Positions 23,595 to 32,693 are shown, counted from the first letter of the stretch. The stretch is 34,214 nucleotides of DNA from an uncultured Bacteroidales bacterium (GCA_944321155.1 CALUKG010000011.1:1-34214); one strand, 5' to 3'. The notes: a model not told the origin generated them from the letters alone. Numbers and translations are program-made.

Positions 23595-24248
23595 CTACAA
23601 TTTCTCACCATAAGCCAAATCCCCCGCATCACCCAATCCAGGAACGATATACGCATGCTCATTCAAACATTCATCAACAACCGCCACCCATAGCGTTATA
23701 TTTTCAGCCGGCAAATGTGCCTGAATATAATCAACCGCCTGCTGGCTGGCAATAATCGCTGCCAAATGCGTGTGCGCAGGCTGTCCTTTTGTCAACAAGG
23801 CACCATACGCCAATTCCATTGAGCCTCCAGTGGCTAACATCGGATCAGACAATATCAAGGTTTTGCCTTGTAAGCTTGGTGAAGCTATGTATTCTATATG
23901 AATATCAAACTTTAACGCATCCTTATATTTCCTGTAAGCAGAAACAAAGGCATTCTCAGCATGGTCAAAACAATCCAGAAAACCTTGATGAAAAGGCAAA
24001 CCGGCACGCAGAATTGTTCCCAAGACCACTTGGTCGGCAATAACAGGCACATCAGCCACTCCCAACGGAGTTGTTACCTTATCATTCTCATAAGCCATAC
24101 GTTTACTTATTTCGTAAGCCATAATATTGCCTATACGGGCAATATTACGACGAAAACGCATGGAATCCTTCTGAATATCAACGGAACGCAGTTCCTTTAT
24201 ATACTGATTTAAAATTGAATTACTTGCAGATAGATTTATTACTTCCAT
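23595..24248 (-). CDS. upp: Uracil phosphoribosyltransferase
   Basis: The protein has 217 residues, close to the usual 208-220. The PRPP-binding motif 'LILSDPMLATGGSM' lies at 131-144. 'LGTILRAGLPFHQGF' at 76-90 and the C-terminal uracil-binding 'YIVPGLGDAGDLAYG' are also present. The enzyme makes UMP from uracil and PRPP in pyrimidine salvage. It is 6 bp after the flavoprotein gene and 9 bp before the flippase gene on the same strand, which is a tight operon of unrelated functions. Confidence 0.96.
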   Translation of the reverse strand: MEVINLSASNSILNQYIKELRSVDIQKDSMRFRRNIARIGNIMAYEISKRMAYENDKVTTPLGVADVPVIADQVVLGTILRAGLPFHQGFLDCFDHAENAFVSAYRKYKDALKFDIHIEYIASPSLQGKTLILSDPMLATGGSMELAYGALLTKGQPAHTHLAAIIASQQAVDYIQAHLPAENITLWVAVVDECLNEHAYIVPGLGDAGDLAYGEKL

Positions 24249-24254
24249 TTTCCA

Positions 24255-26543
24255 CTATTTTTGAGATAAATATTCGTGCATAGAACGTGCAGCCTTTCGT
24301 CCGTCACTCATGGCCAAAATAACTGTTGCTCCACCCCGTACTATATCGCCTCCTGCAAACAAGACAGGTATAGAGCTTTGCATTGTTTCATCGTTCACAA
24401 CAATTGTTCCTTTTTTGCTCAATTCCAGTCCTTCTACTGAATTAGGTATCAACGGATTCGGAGAAACGCCCACACTTACCACTACCACATCAACATCCAA
24501 GGTCTTTGTCACACCTTCAACAGGAACAGGAGAACGACGTCCTGACGCGTCGGGTTCACCCAACTCCATTACCTGCAATACCATCTGACGAACATGGCCC
24601 TTTTCATCGCCAATATATTCAATCGGATTATGCAAAGTCATGAAATCAACCCCTTCTTCCTTGGCATGGTGTACTTCTTCCAAGCGAGCCGGCATTTCCG
24701 CTTCACTGCGGCGATATACCAACATCGCATGTTTGGCACCCATACGCAATGCTGTGCGGACAGAGTCCATAGCCGTGTTTCCACCACCTATGACAGCTAC
24801 ATTCTTACCATGCAAAACAGGTGTATCAGCACCTTCGCGTCCAGCCCCCATCAAATTTACACGTGTCAGGTATTCATTACTACTCATCACCCCAATCAGG
24901 TTCTCACCCTTGATATTCATAAAACGGGGCAGCCCGGCACCACTTCCCACAAAAATACCAGCAAAACCTTCCTCTTCCAAATCCTTCACGGGAATCGTTT
25001 TGCCTATAATGGTATTTTTCATGAAATGCACACCCATTTTCTCCAGATTATGAATTTCCACATCCACAATCTTATTTGGCAAACGGAATTCCGGTATACC
25101 ATATTTCAAGACACCTCCAATTTCATGCAAAGCCTCAAAAACGGTTACATCATATCCATATTTTGCCATATCACCGGCAAAAGCCAATCCTGCAGGACCA
25201 GAACCAACAACAGCTACTTTCTTGCCATTGCTTTCAGCTACTTCAGGAATGGACATTTCTCCGCTTTCACGTTCAAAATCAGCCACAAACCTTTCCAGAT
25301 AGCCAATAGCCACAGACGGATGTCCCATTTTCAGGTGCATACACTGGCTTTCACATTGCTTTTCCTGAGGACAGACACGACCACATACAGCAGGAAGTGT
25401 AGAACTTTGCTTAATCACACGGGCTGCTTCCAGAAAATGTCCGCGTTCCACATTCTTGATAAAGCCAGGAATATCAATTCCAACAGGACAACCTTGCGTA
25501 CAAGTCGGGTTAGCACAGTCCAAACAACGCTTCGCCTCTATCAAAGCCTGGTCTTCAGTTAATCCTTGGTTCACCTCGTCATTGCAAGTAATACGATAAT
25601 CAGCCGGAAGCTCATTCATCTTTACACGGGGCAACGCAGTACGCTCCTTTGGCGTCATGGTTTTACGCAATTCTTTGCGCCATTCTGCATCACGTCCTTG
25701 CGGGTCTACATGCAATTCAACCTGAGGATGTTCAAAACGCTCCTTCGCATCACTCTCTTCCTCCTTATATCCTCCCAAACGCATCAGCAATTCGTTAAAG
25801 TCAACCTGATGTGCATCAAACTCAGGACCATCCACACATACAAAACGTGTTTTTCCACCCACACTGATACGACATGCACCACACATACCCGTACCATCAA
25901 CCATTATGGTATTTAAACTTGCTTCAGTAGGTATATTATATTTACGGGTCAGTTCGGCAACAAATTTCATCATAATGGCAGGCCCAATCGTAACACATTT
26001 GTCCACTTTCTCTCTTTGGATGACCTTTTCCACTCCATTTGTAACCAAGCCTTTTTCTCCATAACTGCCGTCGTCTGTCATGACTATCAATTCATCGGAA
26101 AAAGCTGCCAGTTGTTTCTCTAAGATTACCAACTCTTTCGTACGTGCAGCCAAGACAGTAACAATGCGGTTGCCTGCTTTTTTCAAGGCCTCCACTATCG
26201 GCAGCATAGGGGCAGCACCCACTCCACCGCAAGCACAAACGACGGTACCAAACTTATCTATATGTGTAGCTTTTCCCAATGGACCCACCAAGTCGGTCAA
26301 CTCATCGCCTACATTCAATTGACACAATTTAGTAGAAGATACCCCCATTTGCTGTACAACAAGAGTTATAGTACCTTTTTCCACATCAGCAGCAGCAATT
26401 GTCAACGGCATGCGTTCCCCTTTCTCACCAACACGTACTATAACAAAATGTCCCGCTTTACGGGAACGAGCAATCAGTGGAGCCTCGACCTCCAATTTTA
26501 CAACTTTCGGAGAAAAATACTCCTTAGCTACAATTTTATTCAT
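24255..26543 (-). CDS. Fused DHODB-type ferredoxin reductase / glutamate synthase small-subunit-like NADPH flavoprotein
   Basis: 762 residues from the ATG at 26543 (MNKIVAKEYF). An in-frame ATG at 26591 is rejected because a -7 box lies at 26579-26586. The N-terminal third resembles the DHODB electron-transfer subunit: FAD part, 'CACGGVGAAPMLPIVEAL' for NAD(P), and [2Fe-2S] cysteines in 'GMCGACRISV'. The rest is GltD-like: Cys clusters 'CLDCANPTCTQGCP' and 'VCGRVCPQEKQC' for [4Fe-4S] centres, 'VGSGPAGLAFAGDMA' for FAD and 'VIGGGNTAMDSVRTAL' for NADPH. The layout matches NfnAB subunits joined in one chain. Electron bifurcation between NADH, ferredoxin and NADPH is possible, but glutamate synthase partnering cannot be excluded. 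No gltB is nearby. Confidence 0.88.
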   Translation of the reverse strand: MNKIVAKEYFSPKVVKLEVEAPLIARSRKAGHFVIVRVGEKGERMPLTIAAADVEKGTITLVVQQMGVSSTKLCQLNVGDELTDLVGPLGKATHIDKFGTVVCACGGVGAAPMLPIVEALKKAGNRIVTVLAARTKELVILEKQLAAFSDELIVMTDDGSYGEKGLVTNGVEKVIQREKVDKCVTIGPAIMMKFVAELTRKYNIPTEASLNTIMVDGTGMCGACRISVGGKTRFVCVDGPEFDAHQVDFNELLMRLGGYKEEESDAKERFEHPQVELHVDPQGRDAEWRKELRKTMTPKERTALPRVKMNELPADYRITCNDEVNQGLTEDQALIEAKRCLDCANPTCTQGCPVGIDIPGFIKNVERGHFLEAARVIKQSSTLPAVCGRVCPQEKQCESQCMHLKMGHPSVAIGYLERFVADFERESGEMSIPEVAESNGKKVAVVGSGPAGLAFAGDMAKYGYDVTVFEALHEIGGVLKYGIPEFRLPNKIVDVEIHNLEKMGVHFMKNTIIGKTIPVKDLEEEGFAGIFVGSGAGLPRFMNIKGENLIGVMSSNEYLTRVNLMGAGREGADTPVLHGKNVAVIGGGNTAMDSVRTALRMGAKHAMLVYRRSEAEMPARLEEVHHAKEEGVDFMTLHNPIEYIGDEKGHVRQMVLQVMELGEPDASGRRSPVPVEGVTKTLDVDVVVVSVGVSPNPLIPNSVEGLELSKKGTIVVNDETMQSSIPVLFAGGDIVRGGATVILAMSDGRKAARSMHEYLSQK

Positions 26544-26578
26544 GATGTCAGATCTATTTTGAATTAAATTAGTTGCTG

Positions 26579-26586
26579 CAAATGTA
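26579..26586 (-). promoter_or_regulatory. -7 promoter element for the flavoprotein-upp-flippase-yfhO operon
   Basis: TACATTTG on the minus strand fits TAnnTTTG. It lies 35 bp upstream of the ATG at 26543 and after the deoC terminator. No convincing TTTG -33 element is present. Confidence 0.5.
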
Positions 26587-26611
26587 CACAAAAAAAACGG
26601 ATAGCAGATAA

Positions 26612-26646
26612 AATGAGGTGTACCTTAAATTTTGGTACACCTCATT
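26612..26646 (-). terminator. Hairpin terminator after deoC
   Basis: Arms 26612-26624 and 26634-26646 (AATGAGGTGTACC and its complement) are perfectly paired over 13 bp with a 9-nt loop. On the minus strand the stem is followed by TTTTATC-type sequence. It separates deoC from the flavoprotein operon. Confidence 0.8.
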
Positions 26647-26669
26647 CCATATATCAACACCGAAAACGG

Positions 26670-27560
26670 TTAGAAATAAACAACCTCTTTTCCTTCTATT
26701 GAAGACAAAAGTTTATTTGCCAAGCGGCTTGCCCCAAAACGGAAACGCTGATTATTAAGCCATGCTTCCCCTAAAATTTCTTTTACTAGCGTATAATGCA
26801 CAACGGCATCATGAGTAGTTGAAACGCCTCCTGCCGGCTTGTAGCCCACAACTGTTCCTGTCTTTTCATACCATTCCTTAATCGCCCCACACATAATATA
26901 GGTTGCTTCCGGGGTAGCCGAAACAGTTGTTTTACCCGTTGAAGTTTTAATAAAGTCCGCCCCTGCCGACATAGCCAATATAGAAGCCTTCTTGATATTT
27001 TCAGCTGAACCAAGCAATCCTGTTTCCAAGATGACTTTCAGATGTGCACCTCTTGAAGCCGCACGCAATTCACAGAGTTCATCATACACCGTCTGATAAT
27101 CTCCCTCCAGGAACTTACCGATTGAAATCACCACGTCAATCTCTGTTGCACCTTCCATAACTGCCATTGCTGTTTCAGCCACCTTTATCTCAATATACGT
27201 CTGTGATGCTGGGAAACCGGCAGAAACAGAAGCAATACCAACGGGCACCGTCAAGTTTTTCTTAACAACAGGCACCATAGACGGATACACACAAATTGCA
27301 GCTACATTTGGAATAGAAGGAAACGCTGTTGCAAATTCATTTACATGTTGGGCCATTGCAGCTACTTTTCCAACCGTATCGTCACCACTCAATGTTGTGA
27401 GGTCAATCTGATTAAGACACTGTTTGTATACTTCAACATTATCATTTTCAGCAAAATGTTCATTTACTATTTTTGCTGTAGCTTCTTTAACAGCCTCATC
27501 TGTGAGGGCGCAGTTATATTGCGCAAATAACTCTTCGAATTTATTCATACTATTATTCAT
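26670..27560 (-). CDS. deoC: Deoxyribose-phosphate aldolase
   Basis: The protein has 296 residues, in the size range of the longer DeoC type. The Schiff-base lysine lies in 'GADFIKTSTGKTT' (Lys205). The proton-relay lysine is in 'GYKPAGGVS' (Lys241), and 'EIDVVISIGKFLEGDY' carries the conserved Asp142. The enzyme cleaves 2-deoxyribose-5-phosphate into glyceraldehyde-3-phosphate and acetaldehyde, feeding deoxynucleoside carbon into central metabolism. Two starts are possible: 27560 (8-bp overlap with psd) or 27548 (4 bp after the psd stop, MNKFEELF). Both fit translational coupling with psd. A hairpin terminator follows. Confidence 0.95.
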   Translation of the reverse strand: MNNSMNKFEELFAQYNCALTDEAVKEATAKIVNEHFAENDNVEVYKQCLNQIDLTTLSGDDTVGKVAAMAQHVNEFATAFPSIPNVAAICVYPSMVPVVKKNLTVPVGIASVSAGFPASQTYIEIKVAETAMAVMEGATEIDVVISIGKFLEGDYQTVYDELCELRAASRGAHLKVILETGLLGSAENIKKASILAMSAGADFIKTSTGKTTVSATPEATYIMCGAIKEWYEKTGTVVGYKPAGGVSTTHDAVVHYTLVKEILGEAWLNNQRFRFGASRLANKLLSSIEGKEVVYF

Positions 27561-28221
27561 TAAGACGTGCTATTATTGTTTCATTTCCCGTGGTTTTTTC
27601 ACCCACAGTCACAAAAATTTCCGCATCAAGTGGCAAATACAAATCAACACGTGAGCCAAACTTTATGAAGCCCATATGCTCATTTATATTACAGTTTTTG
27701 CCTTCCCGCGCATAGGTAACAATACGTCTTGCCAGAGCACCGGCCACCTGTCGAACCAAAACCTCTGTCTTGGACGGTGTCTCTACAACCACTGTTGACC
27801 GTTCATTCTCTATACTCGACTTCGGCAGGAAAGCCGCCATATGGTTTCCACTATGATGAACTGATTTCTTTACAATTCCTCCAATAGGATACCAGTTGGC
27901 ATGTACATTAAATACAGACATGAAAATGGAAACCTGAATACGCTTATCACCAAAATATTCCGGTTCTTCAACAGGTTCTACGACAACAACCGTTCCATCC
28001 GCAGGAGCAACCACCAAGCTGGGATCGTCCACTTCAATTATACGGGCAGGATTTCGGAAAAAATAAGCGACAAAAGCCAACAGCAAAGCCGACACAAAGA
28101 CATTTATCGCCAATACTACACCTGAGAAACGTATATAAATCAATACGTTAATCATAAAAATGATCAACACAACAGAAAGCAATATCAAATAGCCCTCTTT
28201 ATGTATTTTAATTCTTTTCAT
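27553..28221 (-). CDS. psd: Phosphatidylserine decarboxylase, short form
   Basis: The protein has 222 residues, the short PSD type common in Bacteroidota. Two N-terminal membrane segments (about 11-30 and 34-54) anchor it. 'VVAPADGTVV' (70-79) and 'FNVHANWYPIGG' (104-115) are conserved. The self-cleavage site 'FGSR' puts Ser190 at the new N-terminus as the pyruvoyl group. The enzyme makes phosphatidylethanolamine from phosphatidylserine at the inner membrane. The synthase gene pssA, often adjacent, is not in the window; deoC follows with overlap. Confidence 0.94.
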   Translation of the reverse strand: MKRIKIHKEGYLILLSVVLIIFMINVLIYIRFSGVVLAINVFVSALLLAFVAYFFRNPARIIEVDDPSLVVAPADGTVVVVEPVEEPEYFGDKRIQVSIFMSVFNVHANWYPIGGIVKKSVHHSGNHMAAFLPKSSIENERSTVVVETPSKTEVLVRQVAGALARRIVTYAREGKNCNINEHMGFIKFGSRVDLYLPLDAEIFVTVGEKTTGNETIIARLNE

Positions 28222-28265
28222 TTTCGCATAAAACTAACATTGCACTTTGGCCAGACAATAATTTG

Positions 28266-28297
28266 CAAAGATACAAGAATTGTCAGCAATAAACAAA
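28266..28297 (-). promoter_or_regulatory. psd-deoC promoter (Bacteroidales -33/-7 type)
   Basis: On the minus strand, TTTG (28294-28297), a 20-bp spacer and TATCTTTG (28266-28273) match the consensus exactly. The psd ATG is 44 bp downstream of the -7 box. Confidence 0.8.
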
Positions 28298-28348
28298 TCC
28301 AAACGACAGCACTATCACACAGAAAAACAGACTATTGGTCTACAAAAA

Positions 28349-28377
28349 AGGAGGTGCATCTGAAAGACACACCTCCT
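28349..28377 (-). terminator. Hairpin terminator after secDF
   Basis: Arms AGGAGGTG (28349-28356) and CACCTCCT (28370-28377) pair perfectly with a 13-nt loop. On the minus strand the stem runs into six T residues (28343-28348). It lies about 45 bp after the secDF stop and before the psd promoter. Confidence 0.8.
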
Positions 28378-28422
28378 CGCGCTTTTACAAAAAACTATTT
28401 GTATGTAATCTTTGTTGAATTT

Positions 28423-31400
28423 CTATTCAGCTGAAGCCGCATTTTTCTTCTCAATGCGCTTTTTCATTGTATCGTAAGCCAACGGAACTGCCACAAACAA
28501 GGTTGAATAAGTACCTAAAATCACACCCAACAACATTGCAAATACAAATCCGCGGATTGTTTCACCACCGAAGAAGAAGATAGCCAACAATGTAACACCC
28601 GTACTCATTGAGGTGCTGAACGTACGGCTCAATGTTGAGTTCAGGGCTTCATTAATAATCATACGGCGGTCTCTCTTTGGATACAAGCCAATATTCTCAC
28701 GTACGCGGTCAAATACGACCACCGTATCATTTACAGAATAACCAATAATTGTCAATATGGCAGCAATAAATGCCTGGTCAATCTGCAAAGAGAATGGCAT
28801 GATAGGCCACAATAACGCATAAGCACCCAAAATAATACATACGTCATGAACCAAACCGATTGCAGTTCCCACTGAGAAAGAAATATCACGGAAACGAATC
28901 AGAATGTAGATAAACATTGCCAGTACAGCAAACAATATTGACCATACCGCAGATGTCTTAATGTCATCAGCAATAGACGGACCTACTTTCTGAGAGCTTA
29001 CAATATAATCATTAGAGAATTGGTCTAGGGTTACATTGTCGCCCAACATTGGTTTCAAGTTATTATACAACAGACCAACTATTTCTGCATCAACAGCATC
29101 ACCTGTCTCTTCGGTCTTGTATTCAGTTGTAATACGCACTTGGTTGTCTGCACCAATTGTGATAACCTGCACACCTGCACCTTCAAATGCATTTTCCAAC
29201 AACTCACGTACATCATCAGTTTTTACTGATTGGTCAAAGCGTACTACATAGTTACGTCCACCCTTGAAATCCACACCATAATTCAATCCTTGGAAGATGA
29301 AAGAGCAAATGGCAATTACAATCAATGCACCAGAGAAGATGTAACCGAATTTACGTTTACCAATGAAGTCAAAACGCAAATTACGGAACCAGTTCTTGGT
29401 AAAGTTAGTTGTAAACGGCAACACCTTTGCATTATCACGACGTGCATAGGAATCCAACAGGATTCGGGTAATAAACACTGAAGTGATGAATGAAGTAATG
29501 ATACCGATAATCAAGGTTACAGCAAAACCTTTGATTGGGCCTGTACCAAATACAGCCAAGATAATACCAGTAATCAAAGTGGTTACGTTAGCATCGACGA
29601 TAGCTGAAATGGCATTTGAGAAACCGTCAACAATTGCCTTACGCATATTCTTTCCGGCAGCCATTTCTTCACGCACACGTTCATAAATAAGCACGTTACC
29701 ATCGACGGCCATACCCAGCGTCAACACGATACCTGCGATACCAGGCAAAGTCAGCACAGCCGAGAAAGAAGCAAGGATACCCATCAGGAAGAATACGTTG
29801 ATGAAAAGAGCAGCATCAGCTATTAATCCAGGAATGAGTCCATAGTAGAATATCATGTAAAGCAATACCAAAACGAATGCGATAACAAATGAAATCAAAC
29901 CGCTCTGGATAGCTTCCTTACCCAATGAAGGACCAACCACGTCTTCTTGTACAATACGTGCAGGGGCAGGCATTTTACCTGATTTCAATGTATTGGCCAA
30001 GTCTTTTGCTTCTTCTACGGTAAAGTTACCAGTAATAGAAGAGTTTCCTCCTGTGATTTCGCCTTGTACAGTTGGGAAAGAATAGATATATCCATCAAGA
30101 GCAATAGCAATAGACTTTCCGATATTGTCTTTAGTCAAGCGAGCCCAAGTTTTGGCACCTTCCGCATTCATACTCATGCTTACCTCTGCATAAACAGAAC
30201 TTTGAGAGAAGTCAGCGCGTGCATCAGTGATAACACCACCTTCTAGTGGAGCACGTCCGTCACGATTAGAAACCTTGATAGCTACCAATTGGAAGTAATA
30301 TCCTGCTTCGTCAATGGCTTTCACCGTCCAGCGGAACTGCAAATCACGTGGCAACAATTCACGCACCTTGGTCATTGACAAATAGCTGTTGACAGTAGCA
30401 GTATCAGAATAATGGGCGATACCTACAACAGGGCCACGCATTGGTTGACCAGCGGCATCAACACTCGGCTGTAACACAGCAAACAAAGGATTATTTTTCT
30501 TATATTCTTCCAATGCAGCTGCATTGTCTTCCTGAGCAGCGATTTCATCATCTGCAGCCAATTGAGCAGCCAAGCTGTCTGTCATACTCAAAGTAGAATC
30601 AACTTCGGCAACTACCGGTGTCTCTTCAGTTTCTTCCGCTACTTCCTGTACTGGAGCATTTGCATTTTCCAAAGTAGCAATCAACTGATTGGCTCTCATC
30701 AAATAGTTAATCACTTCAGCACATTCGAAAGTTTCCCAGAATTCCAAGTTTGCAGAACCTTGAAGAAGTTTTTTTACACGTTCGGGTTCTTTGATACCTG
30801 GAAGTTCAATCAAGATACGTCCTTGTTGATCCAATTTCTGGATATTTGGCTGAACAACGCCAAAGCGGTCGATACGTGTACGCAAAACGTTGAATGAATT
30901 GTCAACTGCATCTTCCACTTCTGAACGCAAAACGCTTTCCACTTCTGCATTTGTAGATGTAGAAGAAATCTTATCTTTCAACTCAAAAGTGCTAAATACC
31001 GCAGATAGTTTCGCATTTGGGTCTATCTCGTTATATGCCTGAACGAACAAAGTCAAATAATCGGTCTGGGTAGTTTTCTGACGTTCAGAAGCCATAGCCA
31101 AGGCTTTATTGAAGTTTTCTGTAGTGTTATATCCAGACAAAGCACGAAGAATGTCGGCAACAGACACCTCCATGGTGATATTCATACCACCCTTCAAGTC
31201 AAGACCAAGATTAATTTCTTTTTCGCGGCACTCCTTCAGTGTATATCCCAACCACACCTTTTCTGCGCCTACAGAGTCCAAATAATAGTACTCTTTAGCA
31301 GGATCTCCAGCTGCATACGCTTTAGCTTTCTTGTTATAACTACCTGTTACAAAGCTAAATGAAAGGTAGAATATACACACAAGAGCCAACAATCCCGCAA

Positions 31401-31428
31401 AAATTCTAACAAGTCCTTTGTTTTGCAT
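28423..31428 (-). CDS. secDF: SecDF, fused protein translocase accessory subunits
   Basis: 1001 residues joining SecD and SecF in one chain, as is usual in Bacteroidota. The SecD half has an N-terminal membrane segment, 'INLGLDLKGGMNITMEVS' (D1 motif), a large periplasmic P1 region with an Ala/Glu-rich insert (about 270-315), and 'GMAVDGNVLIYERVREE' in its membrane block. The SecF half begins near 700 with 'YGVDFKGGRNYVVRFD' and contains 'GYSVNDTVVVFDRVRENIG'. SecDF uses the proton gradient to pull exported proteins through SecYEG. It is transcribed alone: a -7 box lies upstream and a terminator downstream. It is divergent from gldA. Confidence 0.97.
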   Translation of the reverse strand: MQNKGLVRIFAGLLALVCIFYLSFSFVTGSYNKKAKAYAAGDPAKEYYYLDSVGAEKVWLGYTLKECREKEINLGLDLKGGMNITMEVSVADILRALSGYNTTENFNKALAMASERQKTTQTDYLTLFVQAYNEIDPNAKLSAVFSTFELKDKISSTSTNAEVESVLRSEVEDAVDNSFNVLRTRIDRFGVVQPNIQKLDQQGRILIELPGIKEPERVKKLLQGSANLEFWETFECAEVINYLMRANQLIATLENANAPVQEVAEETEETPVVAEVDSTLSMTDSLAAQLAADDEIAAQEDNAAALEEYKKNNPLFAVLQPSVDAAGQPMRGPVVGIAHYSDTATVNSYLSMTKVRELLPRDLQFRWTVKAIDEAGYYFQLVAIKVSNRDGRAPLEGGVITDARADFSQSSVYAEVSMSMNAEGAKTWARLTKDNIGKSIAIALDGYIYSFPTVQGEITGGNSSITGNFTVEEAKDLANTLKSGKMPAPARIVQEDVVGPSLGKEAIQSGLISFVIAFVLVLLYMIFYYGLIPGLIADAALFINVFFLMGILASFSAVLTLPGIAGIVLTLGMAVDGNVLIYERVREEMAAGKNMRKAIVDGFSNAISAIVDANVTTLITGIILAVFGTGPIKGFAVTLIIGIITSFITSVFITRILLDSYARRDNAKVLPFTTNFTKNWFRNLRFDFIGKRKFGYIFSGALIVIAICSFIFQGLNYGVDFKGGRNYVVRFDQSVKTDDVRELLENAFEGAGVQVITIGADNQVRITTEYKTEETGDAVDAEIVGLLYNNLKPMLGDNVTLDQFSNDYIVSSQKVGPSIADDIKTSAVWSILFAVLAMFIYILIRFRDISFSVGTAIGLVHDVCIILGAYALLWPIMPFSLQIDQAFIAAILTIIGYSVNDTVVVFDRVRENIGLYPKRDRRMIINEALNSTLSRTFSTSMSTGVTLLAIFFFGGETIRGFVFAMLLGVILGTYSTLFVAVPLAYDTMKKRIEKKNAASAE

Positions 31429-31488
31429 TTGTGTTTATTTTTGATTATACTAAAATTGATTCACATTATTACTTACATAAAATGCGTG

Positions 31489-31496
31489 CAAATATA
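31489..31496 (-). promoter_or_regulatory. -7 promoter element for secDF
   Basis: TATATTTG on the minus strand matches TAnnTTTG and gives a leader of about 55-60 nt before the ATG at 31428. A clear -33 TTTG is missing. Between here and the repeat at 31606 I see only AT-rich sequence. Confidence 0.55.
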
Positions 31497-31605
31497 AGGC
31501 TTTTTTATCACACAGCCATACATATATATAAAAAAAATGGAATGCAGGCATTTGTACATAACAAGTTCATAACAAGAATATGAACAGAGTCTTTACAGAA
31601 GATAG

Positions 31606-31764
31606 GAGGTGGTTCGGCAAAGTCAAAATGTAAAACTTTGTTTCCCATTTTGACTCTGCACTCACCTTTTGCTATCTCTGGATAAGATAAGAGCCGGCTT
31701 GGCAAAACCAAATTACAAAACTGTGTTTTGCATTTGCTTCTGCGCTCGCCTTTCGCTATCTTTG
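31606..31764 (+). repeat. Tandem promoter-bearing repeat, gldA copy
   Basis: Two direct units with a period of 85 bp (31606-31680 and 31691-31764) begin with similar GAGG/GAGC..GG(C/T)..GGCAAA sequence. They end in CTGC(A/G)CTC(A/G)CCTTT(T/C)GCTATC. The distal unit has TTTG (31649-31652), 20 bp, TATCTCTG (31673-31680). The proximal unit has TTTG (31733-31736), 20 bp, TATCTTTG (31757-31764). An inverted repeat precedes or overlaps each -33 box: AGTCAAAATG/CATTTTGACT (31621-31655) and CAAAAC/GTTTTG (31716-31730). It matches the murC repeat at 2199-2337 in order, spacing and sequence. Confidence 0.82.
31733..31764 (+). promoter_or_regulatory. gldA-ruvB promoter (Bacteroidales -33/-7 type)
   Basis: TTTG (31733-31736), a 20-bp spacer and TATCTTTG (31757-31764) match the consensus. 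The ATG at 31782 lies 17 bp downstream, giving a leader of about 10-14 nt. This position rules out the longer start at 31728. Confidence 0.85.
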
Positions 31765-31781
31765 CAGCAAAACAAACAAGC

Positions 31782-32690
31782 ATGTCAATCAGCATTACCG
31801 GTTTATATAAAAACTTTGGCTCTAACAGTATTCTCAAAAACATCCATTTCCAAGCAGGTGCAGGCGAGATAGTCGGCTTGCTGGGTCCTAATGGCGCAGG
31901 AAAAACCACCATGATGAAAATCATTACCGGTGCATTGTCCTATGACAAAGGGAGTGTACAAGTATGCGGAATGGAGGTGAAAGAAGCCCGTCAGGAAATA
32001 GCCAAAAGAATCGGATACTTACCGGAACACAATGCTTTATATGACGACATGTACGTACGCGAATACCTGCTCTATTGCGCAGGATTGCGTAATGTCAAAC
32101 AAGCCAAAGAGCGTGTAGAGGTATTAATCCAAGAAGTGGGGTTACAACCGGAATCACATAAAAAAATCGGTGCCCTTTCCAAAGGCTACAAGCAAAGGGT
32201 TGGCTTGGCTCAAGCATTGATGGCCAACCCGGAAGTATTGATATTGGACGAACCGACTACCGGTCTTGACCCCAACCAACTGGACGAAATCCGTTCCCTT
32301 ATCAAGCGTATTGGCAGCAACAGAACGGTTTTATTGAGCACACATATTTTGCAGGAAGTGAAAATCATGTGCACACGAGCCGTTGTCATCAACCATGGCT
32401 CTTTGGTGACCGACCTTACTGACCTGCAACAAACAGAAAGAACAACGGGAGAATTGCTATTGGATATTGAGTTGACACATCCTATTTCCATGGAAAAATG
32501 GTCCAGCATAGAACATGTAATCAAAGCTGAAGCCATTAGCGAAAAAAGGGTGCGATTGACAATTGACGATGATATTCGCAACGACCTGTTTCAAATGGCA
32601 GTTGCCGACAACAACCCCATCCTGCATTTACAACTGCACGGACACACGCTGGAAGAAATATTCCGCAAATACACCCAAGCATCTGAATAA
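31782..32690 (+). CDS. gldA: GldA-type ABC transporter ATP-binding protein
   Basis: The protein has 302 residues starting MSISITGLYKNFG. An earlier in-frame Met at 31728 precedes the promoter, and its extra residues come from the repeat. ABC ATPase motifs are complete: Walker A GPNGAGKTT (35-43), 'LSKGYKQRVGLAQAL' signature (132-146), Walker B 'VLILDEPTTGLD' (152-163) and the switch His in 'LLSTHILQE'. A C-terminal domain of about 80 residues follows, as in GldA. In gliding Flavobacterium, GldA works with the permeases GldF and GldG; neither gene is adjacent here. The transported substrate is unknown. ruvB begins 3 bp after the stop. Confidence 0.88.
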   Translation: MSISITGLYKNFGSNSILKNIHFQAGAGEIVGLLGPNGAGKTTMMKIITGALSYDKGSVQVCGMEVKEARQEIAKRIGYLPEHNALYDDMYVREYLLYCAGLRNVKQAKERVEVLIQEVGLQPESHKKIGALSKGYKQRVGLAQALMANPEVLILDEPTTGLDPNQLDEIRSLIKRIGSNRTVLLSTHILQEVKIMCTRAVVINHGSLVTDLTDLQQTERTTGELLLDIELTHPISMEKWSSIEHVIKAEAISEKRVRLTIDDDIRNDLFQMAVADNNPILHLQLHGHTLEEIFRKYTQASE

Positions 32691-32693
32691 GTT

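Noticed and set aside
24594..25562. 322-codon open frame on the plus strand
   Set aside because: It is antisense to the flavoprotein gene, whose cofactor motifs are unambiguous. The frame is rich in His/Thr/Phe as expected of a complement-strand shadow.
31728..31781. Upstream extension of gldA to an ATG at 31728
   Set aside because: The promoter (-7 at 31757-31764) lies inside the extension, and the extra residues are translated repeat sequence.
31508..31924. Open frame of 138 codons on the minus strand over the gldA promoter region
   Set aside because: It runs antisense through the repeat and the start of gldA, where the ABC ATPase is certain. Its residues show no recognisable features.
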